NCBI RefSeq assembly: GCF_900110035.1 | Contig: NZ_FOCF01000008.1 | Coordinates: 62,001 to 126,000 of the forward strand | Length of the DNA: 64,000 nucleotides | Direction of reading: 5' to 3' | Source of the DNA: Sphingomonas gellani | GTDB taxonomy: Bacteria; Pseudomonadota; Alphaproteobacteria; Sphingomonadales; Sphingomonadaceae | Program-made: the position numbers and the translations under genes | The notes under the pieces: generated by a model | Databases searched by the model: none | Told to the model about the DNA's origin: nothing | Seen by the model: only the letters and a program-made list of their open reading frames with translations | Part shown: positions 1 through 9,450 of the stretch, one piece after another | How the letters are laid out: each line of letters starts with the position of its first letter | Numbering within the stretch: position 1 is the stretch's first letter

Positions 1-405
1 GGTGGCTTAGCCCTGATCAACCTGTGGCTCAGCGCCCGTGCCGCGCAGGTCCGCCGCACGACCGGCATCTATGTCGGCGATGGCGGCAACGATCAGCTCA
101 TCCGCCGCATGCGCGCGCAGGCGAACCTTGCGGAGAATGCGCCCATCCTGTTCGCGCTGGTACTGGTGCTGGAACTTGCCCGCGGCACCGGGCCGGTGTT
201 GTGGGTCGCCGCCGGGCTGATCCTGCTGGCCCGAATCGCGCATCCGATCGGCATGGACGGGTGGAAGCCTGGCCGGATGGCGGGCGCGCTGCTGACGCTG
301 GTGCTGCAACTCGCGCTCGCCTTGTGGGCCTTGTCGCTGCCGCTGGTCGGGGGCGATGCGGGACCCGCTCCGCACGGCATCGACCTGCCGGAGCCAAGGG
401 GTTGA
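1..405 (+). CDS. MAPEG family membrane protein (5' end missing)
   Basis: The reading frame is open from the first base, so the N-terminus lies outside the window; 134 C-terminal residues are visible. They match the MAPEG family (membrane-associated proteins in eicosanoid and glutathione metabolism): a GDGG segment after an arginine-rich loop, then RMRAQANLAENAP, the family's conserved R-x-x-N-x-x-E-x-x-P core, followed by two or three hydrophobic helices. Bacterial members of this type are small inner-membrane proteins of mostly unknown substrate. The stop codon overlaps the TTG start of the next gene, which suggests co-transcription. Family assignment is firm; the biochemical role cannot be read from the sequence. 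Confidence 0.85.
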   Translation, partial: GGLALINLWLSARAAQVRRTTGIYVGDGGNDQLIRRMRAQANLAENAPILFALVLVLELARGTGPVLWVAAGLILLARIAHPIGMDGWKPGRMAGALLTLVLQLALALWALSLPLVGGDAGPAPHGIDLPEPRG

Positions 406-2054
406 GGCGCGCACTGACGGCGCTGGCCCTCCTGGCCTGCGCGACGCCCGTCGCGGCACAGGCAGCCGGTCCGCGCATCGATGCGGGGCGCATGTCCGCC
501 GACGTCCGCGTACTGGCCTCCGACGCGTTCGGCGGTCGCGCGCCCGGGACGCCGGGCGAGGCCCGCACGGTGGACTGGCTGGTCGGCCAGTTCAAAGCCA
601 TGGGGTTGAAGCCCGGTGGCCCGGACGGCGCGTGGACGCAGAAGGTTCCGCTGATCCGGACCCAGCTAGGCAAGGGGACGGTCAGCGCCGGCGGCACCGC
701 GCTGGTGCAGGACCGCGACATCTATGTCAGCACGGTGCAACCCGTGGACCGCGCCCGCATCGTCGACGCGCCGATGGTGTTCGTCGGACACGGCGTGCAC
801 GCCCCGGAACGCGGGTGGGACGATTTCAAGGGCGTCGACCTGACCGGAAAGGTCGCGGTGTTCCTGGTCAACGATCCCGACTTCGCCGCCGAGCCGGGGG
901 AGGATGCGGCCGGACGATTCGCGGGCAGCCGCATGACCTATTACGGTCGCTGGACTTACAAGTTCGAGGAGGCCGCGCGCCGCGGGGCGGTGGCGGCGCT
1001 GATCGTCCACGACACGCCGGGTGCCGGCTATGGCTGGTCGACCGTGACCGCGCCGGGCGGCGAGAATTACGACGTCGTTCGCGGTGCCGACGATCAGCGC
1101 GTGCTGTTGCAGGGTTGGATACAGGGCGACGCCGCGACGCGGCTGTTCGCACGGGCCGGCCTGGACCTGCCGACGCTGCGGCGCGCGGCCCGTCGTCGCG
1201 ACTTCCGCCCGGTGACGCTGAAAGGGCCGGGGTTTTCCGCCGACCTGCCGGTGACCCACAGCGCCATGGAAAGCCGCAACGTGCTCGCCCTGTTGCCCGG
1301 CACGACCCATGCCGATGAGGTGGTGACTTACGGCGCGCATTGGGACGCCTATGGCAGCGGCGCGCCGGACGCCCAGGGTCGCACGATCCGCCCCGGCGCC
1401 AACGACGACGCACTCGGCGTGGCGGCGGTTCTGGAGGTGGCGCGCGGTTTCGCGCGCGGACCACGCCCGCAGCGGAGCGTGCTGTTCGCGCTGTGGACCG
1501 GCGAGGAGCGCGGCCTGTTGGGGTCGGAAACCTATGCCGCGCACCCCGTCTTTCCCGCCGCGCGGACGGTGGCGAACCTGACGTTCGACATCCTCCAGAC
1601 CGCCGGGCGATCGCGCGACGTCCTGCTGGTCGGGGCCGACGCGAAGGGGGGCCAGAACGATCTGGAGGACCGGCTGGCCGCAGCGGCGAAGGCGCAGGGG
1701 CGCGTGGTGACGCCGGAGGCTTTGCCGGAGCGCGGCCTGTTCTACCGGGCCGATCACTTCAGCCTGGCGCGGCGCGGAGTTCCCACGCTGCTGCTGATGG
1801 CGATCAGCGGTGCGCCCGACCTGACGGTCGGCGGGCGTGCGGCGGGGCAGGCATGGCTGGACGGCTATATGCGCTGCTACCACCAGACCTGCGACGCGTG
1901 GGACCCGCATTGGGATCTGTCCGGCGCGGCGGAGGACACCGCGTTGTTCGCTCGGATCGGACGCGACCTGGCGAACAGCCGTGATTGGCCGCAATGGAAC
2001 GCCGGGTCGGAGTTCCGCGCGATCCGTACGCAATCGGACGCGGAGCGGCGCTGA
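402..2054 (+). CDS. Secreted M28 family zinc aminopeptidase with PA domain
   Basis: A 550-residue exported peptidase. I place the start at TTG 402, which overlaps the upstream TGA and has a GGAG Shine-Dalgarno 8 nt upstream; it gives a good signal peptide (Arg-Arg, hydrophobic ALTALALLACA, cleavage near VAAQA). A protease-associated region precedes the catalytic domain. The M28 metal ligands are recognisable: His313 in GAHWDAYG, Asp335 in GANDDALG, the Glu pair 368-369 in TGEERGLLGS, an Asp in LTFDIL, and a C-terminal His in CYHQTCD. The usual HWDHLG and DNASG motifs are altered to HWDAYG and DDALG, but the ligands themselves are kept. It is a paralogue of the enzyme at 5600-7267. It probably degrades peptides in the periplasm or outside the cell; the substrate is unknown. 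Confidence 0.88.
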   Translation: MRRALTALALLACATPVAAQAAGPRIDAGRMSADVRVLASDAFGGRAPGTPGEARTVDWLVGQFKAMGLKPGGPDGAWTQKVPLIRTQLGKGTVSAGGTALVQDRDIYVSTVQPVDRARIVDAPMVFVGHGVHAPERGWDDFKGVDLTGKVAVFLVNDPDFAAEPGEDAAGRFAGSRMTYYGRWTYKFEEAARRGAVAALIVHDTPGAGYGWSTVTAPGGENYDVVRGADDQRVLLQGWIQGDAATRLFARAGLDLPTLRRAARRRDFRPVTLKGPGFSADLPVTHSAMESRNVLALLPGTTHADEVVTYGAHWDAYGSGAPDAQGRTIRPGANDDALGVAAVLEVARGFARGPRPQRSVLFALWTGEERGLLGSETYAAHPVFPAARTVANLTFDILQTAGRSRDVLLVGADAKGGQNDLEDRLAAAAKAQGRVVTPEALPERGLFYRADHFSLARRGVPTLLLMAISGAPDLTVGGRAAGQAWLDGYMRCYHQTCDAWDPHWDLSGAAEDTALFARIGRDLANSRDWPQWNAGSEFRAIRTQSDAERR

Positions 2055-2260
2055 CGACCCTGCCCCCTTGGCGACGGCTGCCGACGCCGCTAAGGGGCGC
2101 TCCAGCATCAAGAGTCGGGCCGACGTCCGACACCAACCTGCTCCCGGGCAAGGTGGTGGCTCCTCAACGGGGGGATGTGGCCGGACCGGCAAACTCGGGA
2201 CCAGACGCCGCAACGTACGTCGATCCAGCCTTGGCGCAGCAACAGCGCAAGGGAGTCGAC

Positions 2261-3322
2261 GTGTCCAGCCATCCCCAACAATTCGCCAGCGACAATTATG
2301 CCGGCATCTGTCCGGAGGCACTGGCCGCGATGACGCTGGCCAATGACGGATCGGCGGTGGCCTATGGCGACGACGAGTGGACGACACGCGCATCCGATGC
2401 CTTTCGCCGGCTGTTCGAGGCGGAGTGCGAGGTGTTCTTCGTGTTCAACGGCACCGCCGCCAACTCGCTGGCGCTCGCCTCGCTGTGCCAGTCGTTCCAC
2501 AGCGTGATCTGCTCGTCCGCGGCGCATGTCGAAACCGACGAATGCGGCGCGCCGGAATTCTTCTCCAACGGGTCCAAGCTGCTGGTCGCCCCGTCGGAGG
2601 GTGGGAAGCTGACCCCCGACGCGATCCGCACGCTGGCGAACAGCCGGTCCGACATCCACTTCCCCAAACCGCGCGTGGTGACCATCACCCAGCCGACCGA
2701 GACCGGACAGGTCTATTCGCGCGACGAGGTGCTGGCGATCTCCGCCGTCTGCCGCGAACTGGGCCTGAAGCTGCACATGGACGGTGCCCGCTTCGCGCAG
2801 GCCTGCGCCACGCTTGGTTGCACACCGGCGGACATCACCTGGCGCGCGGGCGTCGATGTGCTGTGCTTCGGCGGGACCAAGAACGGGATGGCGGTCGGCG
2901 AATCGATTATCTTCTTCGATCGCGCGCTGGCGTTGGACTTCGACTATCGGTGCAAGCAGGCGGGGCAGCTGGCGTCGAAGATGCGGTTTCTGTCGGCGCC
3001 GTGGGTCGGCCTGCTCGACAGCGGCGCGTGGCTGAACAATGCCCGCCACGCCAACGCGTGTGCGACGCGGTTGGCGGACGCGCTGGAGGACCTGCCCGGC
3101 ATCAGCCTGATGTTCCCGGTGCAGGCGAACGCGGTGTTCCTGCACGCACGCCCACCGATCCTGGACGGCCTGCGCACGAAAGGCTGGCGTTTCTACACCT
3201 TCATCGGCGGCGGAGCGCGGTTCATGTTCGCCTGGGACGCAGACCCGGCGCGCGTCGACTCATTGGCGTCGGACATCCGCGCGCTGGCGCTTGAAGAGCA
3301 TCAGGAGCGCGTCGCGGCCTGA
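2261..3322 (+). CDS. ltaE: Low-specificity threonine aldolase (beta-eliminating lyase fold)
   Basis: A PLP enzyme that cleaves threonine or allo-threonine to glycine and acetaldehyde; cytosolic, 353 aa, normal for the family. The start is GTG 2261, preceded by AAGGGAG with 5-nt spacing. The frame stays open upstream, but that part is low-complexity and unlike the family. Family signs are the N-terminal FASDNYAGICPEAL, the cofactor aspartate in HMDGARFAQA, and the Schiff-base lysine Lys207 in CFGGTKNGMAVGE. It lies 206 bp after the M28 gene, so it probably has its own promoter. Allo-threonine or related beta-hydroxy amino acid preference cannot be decided here. Confidence 0.9.
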   Translation: MSSHPQQFASDNYAGICPEALAAMTLANDGSAVAYGDDEWTTRASDAFRRLFEAECEVFFVFNGTAANSLALASLCQSFHSVICSSAAHVETDECGAPEFFSNGSKLLVAPSEGGKLTPDAIRTLANSRSDIHFPKPRVVTITQPTETGQVYSRDEVLAISAVCRELGLKLHMDGARFAQACATLGCTPADITWRAGVDVLCFGGTKNGMAVGESIIFFDRALALDFDYRCKQAGQLASKMRFLSAPWVGLLDSGAWLNNARHANACATRLADALEDLPGISLMFPVQANAVFLHARPPILDGLRTKGWRFYTFIGGGARFMFAWDADPARVDSLASDIRALALEEHQERVAA

Positions 3323-3368
3323 TCCCCGCCGGGCCGCGCCGGGTGGCCGCCGCAGCACGCAAAGCGGT

Positions 3369-3989
3369 TCAGGGCGCGCGAACGATCCCCGCGCGCTCTC
3401 CGGCGGCCAGTTGCGCGCGCAGGTTCGCCAACGCGGTCGGATCAGGCGCGGGCCGCTCCACCGCCGGCTTGCCCCGGCGCAACCTCTCCCGATCCCGTTC
3501 GGGCGGATCGACGCGGCGGACGCGCACCGCCGCCACGCCCTTCGCGCGGATGCCCAACTGCTCCGCAGCGCCGCGCGACAGGTCCAGGATGCGGCCGCGC
3601 GCGAAGGGTCCGCGATCGTTGACGCGGACCAGGATCGTGCGGCCGGTGTCCAGTGCGGTCACCTCGACATAGCTGGGCAGCGGCAGGGTGGTGTGCGCCG
3701 CCGTGACCCAATCGGGCCGGAACCGCTCCCCCAACGCAACCCGGTTGCCGCTCTCGCTGCCATACCAACCGGCATAGCCCAGCACGTCGAAACCGGGATC
3801 CGCCGCCGGGACATAGGTGACGCCGCGCACCGTGTAAGGGCGGCCGATCTGAACCGGCAGGTCGCTGACCGGGCGAAACGCGCGACCGCCACAGGCCGAC
3901 AGCGACAGTGCCGCCAGCACCACCGCGACCAGTCGGCCGCTACGCCGCAAGCGCGCGGTCGCTGACGAACATGTTGTGCTGGCGTTCAT
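3369..3989 (-). CDS. rlpA: RlpA-like septal ring lytic transglycosylase lipoprotein
   Basis: Predicted outer-membrane lipoprotein of about 206 aa. A hydrophobic signal ends in a lipobox, LSLSAC, and the mature part carries the double-psi beta-barrel of RlpA: GWYGSESGNRVALGERF, then LVRVNDRGPFARGRILDLS with the conserved Asp. In characterised relatives this fold cleaves glycan strands lacking stem peptides during cell separation. There is no C-terminal SPOR domain here; the tail is short and charged. Start choice is uncertain: ATG 3989 gives a 33-residue signal, TTG 3950 gives a more typical 20-residue one, and neither has a clear Shine-Dalgarno. The gene overlaps the MBL hydrolase end and is last in a four-gene operon. 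Confidence 0.85.
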   Translation of the reverse strand: MNASTTCSSATARLRRSGRLVAVVLAALSLSACGGRAFRPVSDLPVQIGRPYTVRGVTYVPAADPGFDVLGYAGWYGSESGNRVALGERFRPDWVTAAHTTLPLPSYVEVTALDTGRTILVRVNDRGPFARGRILDLSRGAAEQLGIRAKGVAAVRVRRVDPPERDRERLRRGKPAVERPAPDPTALANLRAQLAAGERAGIVRAP

Positions 3990-4599
3990 GGGCAAAGGTG
4001 CTGGGCTTGCCATGGCCGGGTACGAAGGCGGTTTCCGAACCCAGCGGCCACAGCTTCGTGACGATCGACTCGATCAGCTGCTGGTGATTGCCGCCGGGCA
4101 GGTCGCTGCGCCCCACCGATCCCTGGAACAGCACGTCGCCGACAAGCGCGAAGCGGGACGGTTCGTGGTGAAAGATCACGTGCCCCTGCGTGTGGCCCGG
4201 CGTTTCGTAGACGTCGAGTTCCAGATCACCGACCGTCACCCGGTCGCGCTCGACCAGCCAGCGGTCGGGCTCGAACGGTGTACCCTCGACCCCCCATTGC
4301 CGCCCGTCATCGTCCAGCCGTGCCAGCCAGAACCGGTCCGCCTCCGCCGGCCCCTCGATCGGAACGCCCAGCGCCTGCGCCAGCGGCTTGGCGGCGCCGG
4401 CGTGATCGATATGACCATGGGTCAGCAGGATCTTCTCCACCGTCACGCCGGCCTCGGCGATGGCGGCGTGGATGCGCGGCAGGTCGCCGCCCGGATCGAC
4501 CACCGCCGCGCGCATCGTCGCGGTGCACCAGATCAGCGTGCAATTCTGTTGCAGCGGCGTGACGGGCACGATGGCCACGCGCAGCGGCGCGTCGGTCAT
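3940..4599 (-). CDS. MBL-fold metallo-hydrolase, glyoxalase II-like
   Basis: A cytosolic 219-residue metallo-beta-lactamase-fold hydrolase. The metal site is complete: THGHIDH at 60-66 (His61, His63, Asp65, His66), His136 in TPGHTQGH, Asp155 in LVGDVLF and His196 in VPGHG. Length and the short C-terminus match the single-domain YcbL-type glyoxalase II branch, which lacks the helical glutathione-binding domain of GloB, so thioester hydrolysis is likely but the substrate is open. The ATG start overlaps the agmatine deiminase stop (ATGA), which implies translational coupling. Confidence 0.88.
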   Translation of the reverse strand: MTDAPLRVAIVPVTPLQQNCTLIWCTATMRAAVVDPGGDLPRIHAAIAEAGVTVEKILLTHGHIDHAGAAKPLAQALGVPIEGPAEADRFWLARLDDDGRQWGVEGTPFEPDRWLVERDRVTVGDLELDVYETPGHTQGHVIFHHEPSRFALVGDVLFQGSVGRSDLPGGNHQQLIESIVTKLWPLGSETAFVPGHGKPSTFAHERQHNMFVSDRALAA

Positions 4600-5603
4600 G
4601 CCGCGACCGCCGCCCCGCGGGGCACCTGCTGGCTGATGCAGTGGAAGCTGCCGCCGCCGGTCAGGATGTGATCGGCGCGCAGGCCGACCACCTCCCGGTC
4701 CGGGAAGATGGATCGGAACGCCGCCACCGCATGGTCATCGTCGGGCGCGCCGTAGATCGGCACCACGACCGCAGCGTTGCCGATGTAGAAGTTCATGTAA
4801 CTGGCCGGCACGATCTCCCCCTCGTGCAGGATGCGGCCGGGGGACGGCACGGTAACCACCTCCAGCCCCTGCCCGCGCAGATGTTCGGCCGCATCCTGAT
4901 AGATGCGCCAGTTCGGGTCGTTCTCCGCCCCCTCCGGTACCGCGACCCGCCCCGGCCCGACGAAGCGGGCGAGGTTGTCGACATGGCCGTCGGTGTGGTC
5001 GTTCATCAGCCCCTTTTCCAGCCACACCACGCGCGTCATGCCCAGGTCGTGCGCCAGCCGCGCCTCGATGTCGCCGCGCGACAGGATCGCGTTGCGGTTC
5101 GGGTTGAGCAGGCATTGCTCGGTGGTCAGCACGACGCCGGTGCCGTCGCCGTCGATCGCGCCGCCTTCCAGCACCCAGGCACAGCGGGTGACCCGTACCC
5201 GGCGATCCTCGGCCAGCCCCTCGCCCACCGTGCCGTCGCCGGGCAGATCGTACTTGCCGCCCCAGCCGTTGAACTCGAACACGCGCGCATCGCCGTCACC
5301 GGTCAGGATCGGGCCGGTATCGCGCAGCCAGATGTCGCCGAACGGCTCCACCACCACGGTCGCGAAGGGGGCCAGCTCGCGCGCCGCGTCCGCCGCCTCG
5401 TCATCCGCGCAGACCAGCAGCACCGTCTCGCCACGCCCATCCGCGTGAACGGCACGGGCAAAGGCCGCGACCTCTTCCCGCGCGGGGTGGAGGTCGTCCT
5501 GCCACAGCTCCGGATGGCTGGGAAAGCCGATCCACACCGCATCGTGCGGCGCCCACTCGGCGGGCGGCGGGGTGGTCGGCGCGTCGTCGTCGAACATGCT
5601 CAT
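4596..5603 (-). CDS. aguA: Agmatine deiminase
   Basis: A cytosolic enzyme of 335 aa that converts agmatine to N-carbamoylputrescine and ammonia, a step of the plant-type putrescine route. The pentein-fold signature is complete: WLRDTGP with Asp95, GGAID after Glu147, HTDGHVDN with His207, and the nucleophile Cys322 in GGGSFHCISQQ. The ATG at 5603 was chosen because it overlaps the M28 stop as ATGA; the open frame upstream is antisense-like noise. The usual partner, N-carbamoylputrescine amidohydrolase (AguB), is not in this window, so the pathway must be completed elsewhere. Confidence 0.93.
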   Translation of the reverse strand: MSMFDDDAPTTPPPAEWAPHDAVWIGFPSHPELWQDDLHPAREEVAAFARAVHADGRGETVLLVCADDEAADAARELAPFATVVVEPFGDIWLRDTGPILTGDGDARVFEFNGWGGKYDLPGDGTVGEGLAEDRRVRVTRCAWVLEGGAIDGDGTGVVLTTEQCLLNPNRNAILSRGDIEARLAHDLGMTRVVWLEKGLMNDHTDGHVDNLARFVGPGRVAVPEGAENDPNWRIYQDAAEHLRGQGLEVVTVPSPGRILHEGEIVPASYMNFYIGNAAVVVPIYGAPDDDHAVAAFRSIFPDREVVGLRADHILTGGGSFHCISQQVPRGAAVAA

Positions 5604-7267
5604 TTCACACCTGCGCGCGAACGATCGCGAATGCCGCGGAATTCGGCCGTCGGATACCAGTTCGGCCACAGCGTCGGCGTATCGGCCAGCTTGCGCCCCA
5701 GCCCGTAATAGACCTGCAGGTCCTGTATCGCGCCCGACCAGTCCCATTTGGGATCATATTCGTCCTGCGGCTTGTGATAGCGGTGCGCGACATAATCCTC
5801 GGATGCCGCCTGACCGGCCGCCTTGCCGCCCTTTTCCAGGTCCTCGCCCGATCCGCCGTCCAGCATCGGCACGCCCAGCTTGGCGAACGAGAAATGGTCC
5901 GACCGGTAATAGCCGCCGCGTTCCGGATTGGGTTCCGGGCTGATCGTGCGCCCCTGTGCGGTGACGAACTGGCGCGCCATATCCTCGATCTCCGACTTGC
6001 CCGCGCCGGTCAGCACGAAGTCGCGGGTACGCCCGTTGACGTTCAGCACGTCCATGTTCACGCCGCCGACCGTGCGCGCCAGCGGATAGACGGGATGCTC
6101 GGCATAGTAACGCGAGCCGAGCAGGCCGGATTCTTCGGCCGTCACGGCCAGGAACGCGATCGAGCGCTTCGCCGCCCCCGCCTTGGCCTGCGCCTCCGCC
6201 AGCGCGACCAGCCCGGCGATGCCGGACGCGTTGTCCAGCGCGCCGTTGCAGATGTCGTCGCCGTTCACCGCGTCGCATCGGCCCAGATGGTCCCAATGCG
6301 CCGAATACAGCACGTAATCGTCGGGATTGCTGGTGCCGGGGAGCACGCCAATCACGTTCTTGGACGCGCTTTTGCGAACGGCGTTGGTGAAGCCGGTGGA
6401 GAACTTGACGCCCAGCGGCACCGCGCGGAACCCCTTCACCTTGGCAGCGGCGGACAGCGCGTCCAGGTCCTTGCCGGCGCTGGCGAACAGCTCCTTCGCC
6501 TTGTTCAGCTGCATCCAGCCGATCACCTGGCTCTGGTCCATATGGTTGCCCGGCTCATCCAGCTCATATTGCGGGCCGGTCCAGGAGGACTGCACCACCG
6601 CCCAGGGGTAAGCGGCCGGTTCCGTGTCATGGACGATGATCGCGGCGGCGGCACCATGCTTGGCCGCATTCTCGAACTTGTAGGGCCAGCGGCCGTACCA
6701 GGTCATCGCGCGACCCTCGAACGGACCGTCGCGCGTCATCGTCTGCCAGTCGGGATCGTTGACCAGGATCACCACCGTCTTGCCGCGCACGTCGACGCCG
6801 GCATAATCGTCCCAGCCCTTTTCGGGCGCGGTGATGCCATAGCCGACGAACACCACGTCGCTGTTCGCGACCTGCACGCGCGGGGTGACGCGGTACGTGG
6901 CGGCGACCATCTCCGTCCGGTACGCCATGCTGACCGGCGTCTTTCCGCCGGTGAATCGGAACGGCGCGACATTCCCCGCCGCGATCTCCACCATCGGCAC
7001 GTCCTGCGTCCACGATCCCTTGTTGCCTGGCTTCAACCCGGCCGCCTGGAACCGCTTCACGATGTACGAAACCGTCTTTTCCTCACCCGCCGTGGTCGGT
7101 GCGCGCCCTTCATAGGCGTCGGACGACAGCTCCTGCGTCACGGAGCGCAGCGTATCGACGGAGATCGCGGGCGTGGCGGTCGCAACCGGCCCCTGCGCCC
7201 CGGCGGGCGGTGCTAGAACCAGGATGGCGGCCGCGATCGGCAGGATGGGCGGGCGGGGCATGGTCAT
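5600..7267 (-). CDS. Secreted M28 family zinc aminopeptidase with PA domain
   Basis: A 555-residue exported peptidase, first gene of the minus-strand operon. The signal peptide MTMPRPPILPIAAAILVLA ends near PAGAQG. A PA-type region (VFVGYGITAPEKGWDDYAGV) is followed by the M28 domain with canonical ligands: YSAHWDHLG, GALDNASG, TAEESGLLGS, VNMDVL and RYHKPQDEYD. It shares overall layout and its C-terminal ending (W-x-x-W, EFR-x-IR) with the peptidase at 402-2054, so the two are paralogues flanking the same locus. A GGAG lies just before the first of two possible ATGs (7267 or 7261). Confidence 0.9.
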   Translation of the reverse strand: MTMPRPPILPIAAAILVLAPPAGAQGPVATATPAISVDTLRSVTQELSSDAYEGRAPTTAGEEKTVSYIVKRFQAAGLKPGNKGSWTQDVPMVEIAAGNVAPFRFTGGKTPVSMAYRTEMVAATYRVTPRVQVANSDVVFVGYGITAPEKGWDDYAGVDVRGKTVVILVNDPDWQTMTRDGPFEGRAMTWYGRWPYKFENAAKHGAAAAIIVHDTEPAAYPWAVVQSSWTGPQYELDEPGNHMDQSQVIGWMQLNKAKELFASAGKDLDALSAAAKVKGFRAVPLGVKFSTGFTNAVRKSASKNVIGVLPGTSNPDDYVLYSAHWDHLGRCDAVNGDDICNGALDNASGIAGLVALAEAQAKAGAAKRSIAFLAVTAEESGLLGSRYYAEHPVYPLARTVGGVNMDVLNVNGRTRDFVLTGAGKSEIEDMARQFVTAQGRTISPEPNPERGGYYRSDHFSFAKLGVPMLDGGSGEDLEKGGKAAGQAASEDYVAHRYHKPQDEYDPKWDWSGAIQDLQVYYGLGRKLADTPTLWPNWYPTAEFRGIRDRSRAGVK

Positions 7268-7375
7268 CGGCTCCGGGAAAGGGTCGCCCGGTGTCTGACA
7301 AAGTGCACCGATTTGGGCAAGCGATGCTCTTGCCGTCCGCAAAGGTCGCGATAGTCTGCGTCCGGGGGGTACCAC

Positions 7376-9388
7376 ATGACGATGATGAGGATGGCGGCTG
7401 CGTTGCTGGTGGGCACCAGTGTCCCCGCGGCGGCCCAGAATAATGCGACTGCGCCGGGCAACGCCCCAGGCAACACTGCCGCGAGTTTCGGCGCCCGCGA
7501 ACAGGTCATGCAGATGAGCCTGTCGCCCGACGGTAGCCGGTTGGCGGCAGTGGTGGCCATGAAAGGGCGTGGGAGACAGGCCTTGGTGCTGTCCACCGCC
7601 CCGGTCCCGACCAACAAGGTCTTGTTCACTTCGACCGGCAATCCCGAACAGATCGATTATTGCAGCTGGGCGACGAACAGCCGTCTGGTCTGCGGCATTT
7701 CCACCAGCATCGGAAAGCGCCGCGACATCGTCGGCTTCACACGACTGGTCACGATCAACGCCGACGGCACCGACCTCAAGATGCTGAGCGCCCGCGCGCC
7801 GGACAACGGGCTGCAGACCTTGCAAAACGGCGGCGCGATCATCGATTGGCTGGCCGACGACGCCGGAGCGGCCGGCGGTGCGTTGCTGATGACGCGTCAC
7901 TTCATCCCTGAAACCTCCACCGGCAGCATCGTCGTTCAGACCCAGTCGGGTCTTGGCGTGGAGCGGGTCGATCCGGTCACGCTACGCCGCACGACCGTGC
8001 AAATGCCGCGCAGCGAGGCGCGCGAATTCATCACGGATGGGCACGGCACTATCCGCGTCATGGGCGTGCGTGAGCGCGACGGGAGCGGCTACGATGCGGG
8101 TCGCATCACCTATCGCTATCGGAAGCCGGGTGATGACCGGTGGCAGACGCTCAGCATCGTGGAAGGGACGTCCCAGACCGAGAGCGGGTTCAATCCCTAT
8201 GCCGTCGACCGCGACCTGAACGTCGCCTACGGGTTCGACAACCACGACGGTCGCCGCGCCCTGTTCAAGGTGGCGCTGGACGGCAGCCTGAAAAAGGAAC
8301 TGGTCTATGCGCGGCCCGATGTGGACATCGCCGGCCTGATCCGCATCGGGCGGCAAAACCGCGTGGTCGGCGTAACCTTCGTCACCGACCGGCGCCAAGT
8401 CGACTTCTTCGATCCTGCATTGAAGACGTTGTCCGCCGCGCTTGGCAAGGCGGTTCCGGGCCTGCCGCTGGTGACGTTCGTGGATGCGAATGCCGACGAA
8501 AGCCGGCTACTGCTGTTCGCGGGCAGCGACGTGGATCCGGGCCAGTTCATGCTGTTCGACAAGAAGACGCGGCATCTCAGCCCGTTGTTGAACGTCCGGC
8601 CGGAATTGGACGGCGTGAAGCTGTCCCCGACAAAGGCGATCACCTATCCCGCGTCCGACGGCACGCCGATCCCGGCGTACCTGACGCTGCCTGAGGGAAG
8701 CGACGGAAAGGGCCTTCCCGCGATCGTGATGCCGCATGGCGGTCCCAGCGACCGCGACGAATGGGGATTCAGCTGGCTGGTGCAATTTTTCGCGGCGCGC
8801 GGCTTTGCAGTGATCCAGCCCAATTTCCGTGGCTCCACCGGCTATGGAGAGGCCTGGTACAAGGACAACGGGTTCCGGTCATGGCAAACCTCGGTCGGCG
8901 ACGTCGACGACGCCGGTCGCTGGCTGGTGAAGCAAGGCATCGCCCGTCCCGACCGGCTAGGCATCGTCGGCTGGTCCTATGGCGGATACGCGGCGTTGCA
9001 ATCGGGGGTGCTGGAGCCCGGCCTGTTCAAGGCGATCGTCGCGATCGCGCCCGTCACGGATCTGGAAACGCTGCGCCAGGAACATAGCCAGTTCACGGAT
9101 TACAAACTGGTCGACGCCTTTATCGGCAAGGGCGATTATATCCGCGCCGGCTGGCCGGCCCAGAATGCAGGCGCGATCAAGGTGCCGGTGCTGATGTTCC
9201 ATGGCGACACCGACCAGAATGTCGGCATCGGCCAGTCGCGACTCATGGCGTCCCGATTGAAGGCGAAGGGCGCTAAGGTGACCCTGGTCGAGTTCCCCGG
9301 CCTGGACCATCAGCTCGATGACAGCGAGGCGCGCACGACCATGCTCGACAAGGCCGATGCCTTTCTGCGCGGCGCCATGGGCATGTGA
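7376..9388 (+). CDS. S9 family serine peptidase (prolyl oligopeptidase/acylaminoacyl peptidase type)
   Basis: A 670-aa exported serine peptidase. The N-terminus is a signal peptide (MTMMRMAAALLVGTSVPAAAQ), followed by a beta-propeller-like region and a C-terminal alpha/beta hydrolase. The catalytic triad is visible: Ser534 in GWSYGGYAAL, Asp613 in HGDTDQNVGIG and His645 in GLDHQLDDS. The oxyanion region is MPHGGPSDRDEW. It is divergent from the M28 operon, with a 108-bp shared promoter region. Together with the two M28 enzymes it forms a cluster of exported peptidases. Several in-frame ATGs lie at the start; the first is used. Confidence 0.9.
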   Translation: MTMMRMAAALLVGTSVPAAAQNNATAPGNAPGNTAASFGAREQVMQMSLSPDGSRLAAVVAMKGRGRQALVLSTAPVPTNKVLFTSTGNPEQIDYCSWATNSRLVCGISTSIGKRRDIVGFTRLVTINADGTDLKMLSARAPDNGLQTLQNGGAIIDWLADDAGAAGGALLMTRHFIPETSTGSIVVQTQSGLGVERVDPVTLRRTTVQMPRSEAREFITDGHGTIRVMGVRERDGSGYDAGRITYRYRKPGDDRWQTLSIVEGTSQTESGFNPYAVDRDLNVAYGFDNHDGRRALFKVALDGSLKKELVYARPDVDIAGLIRIGRQNRVVGVTFVTDRRQVDFFDPALKTLSAALGKAVPGLPLVTFVDANADESRLLLFAGSDVDPGQFMLFDKKTRHLSPLLNVRPELDGVKLSPTKAITYPASDGTPIPAYLTLPEGSDGKGLPAIVMPHGGPSDRDEWGFSWLVQFFAARGFAVIQPNFRGSTGYGEAWYKDNGFRSWQTSVGDVDDAGRWLVKQGIARPDRLGIVGWSYGGYAALQSGVLEPGLFKAIVAIAPVTDLETLRQEHSQFTDYKLVDAFIGKGDYIRAGWPAQNAGAIKVPVLMFHGDTDQNVGIGQSRLMASRLKAKGAKVTLVEFPGLDHQLDDSEARTTMLDKADAFLRGAMGM

Positions 9389-9392
9389 CGCA

Positions 9393-9426
9393 AAAAGGGG
9401 CGGCCCCGTCGGGAGCCGCCCCTTTT
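9393..9426. terminator. Bidirectional intrinsic terminator between S9 peptidase and rpsD
   Basis: A 12-bp perfect stem (AAAAGGGGCGGC pairing with GCCGCCCCTTTT) encloses a 10-nt loop that can itself pair CCC with GGG. It is followed by a T-tract on each strand. It sits in the 62-bp gap between two convergent genes, so it can stop transcription from both. Confidence 0.85.
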
Positions 9427-9450
9427 AGGATTACGATCAGGACCGCTCGA

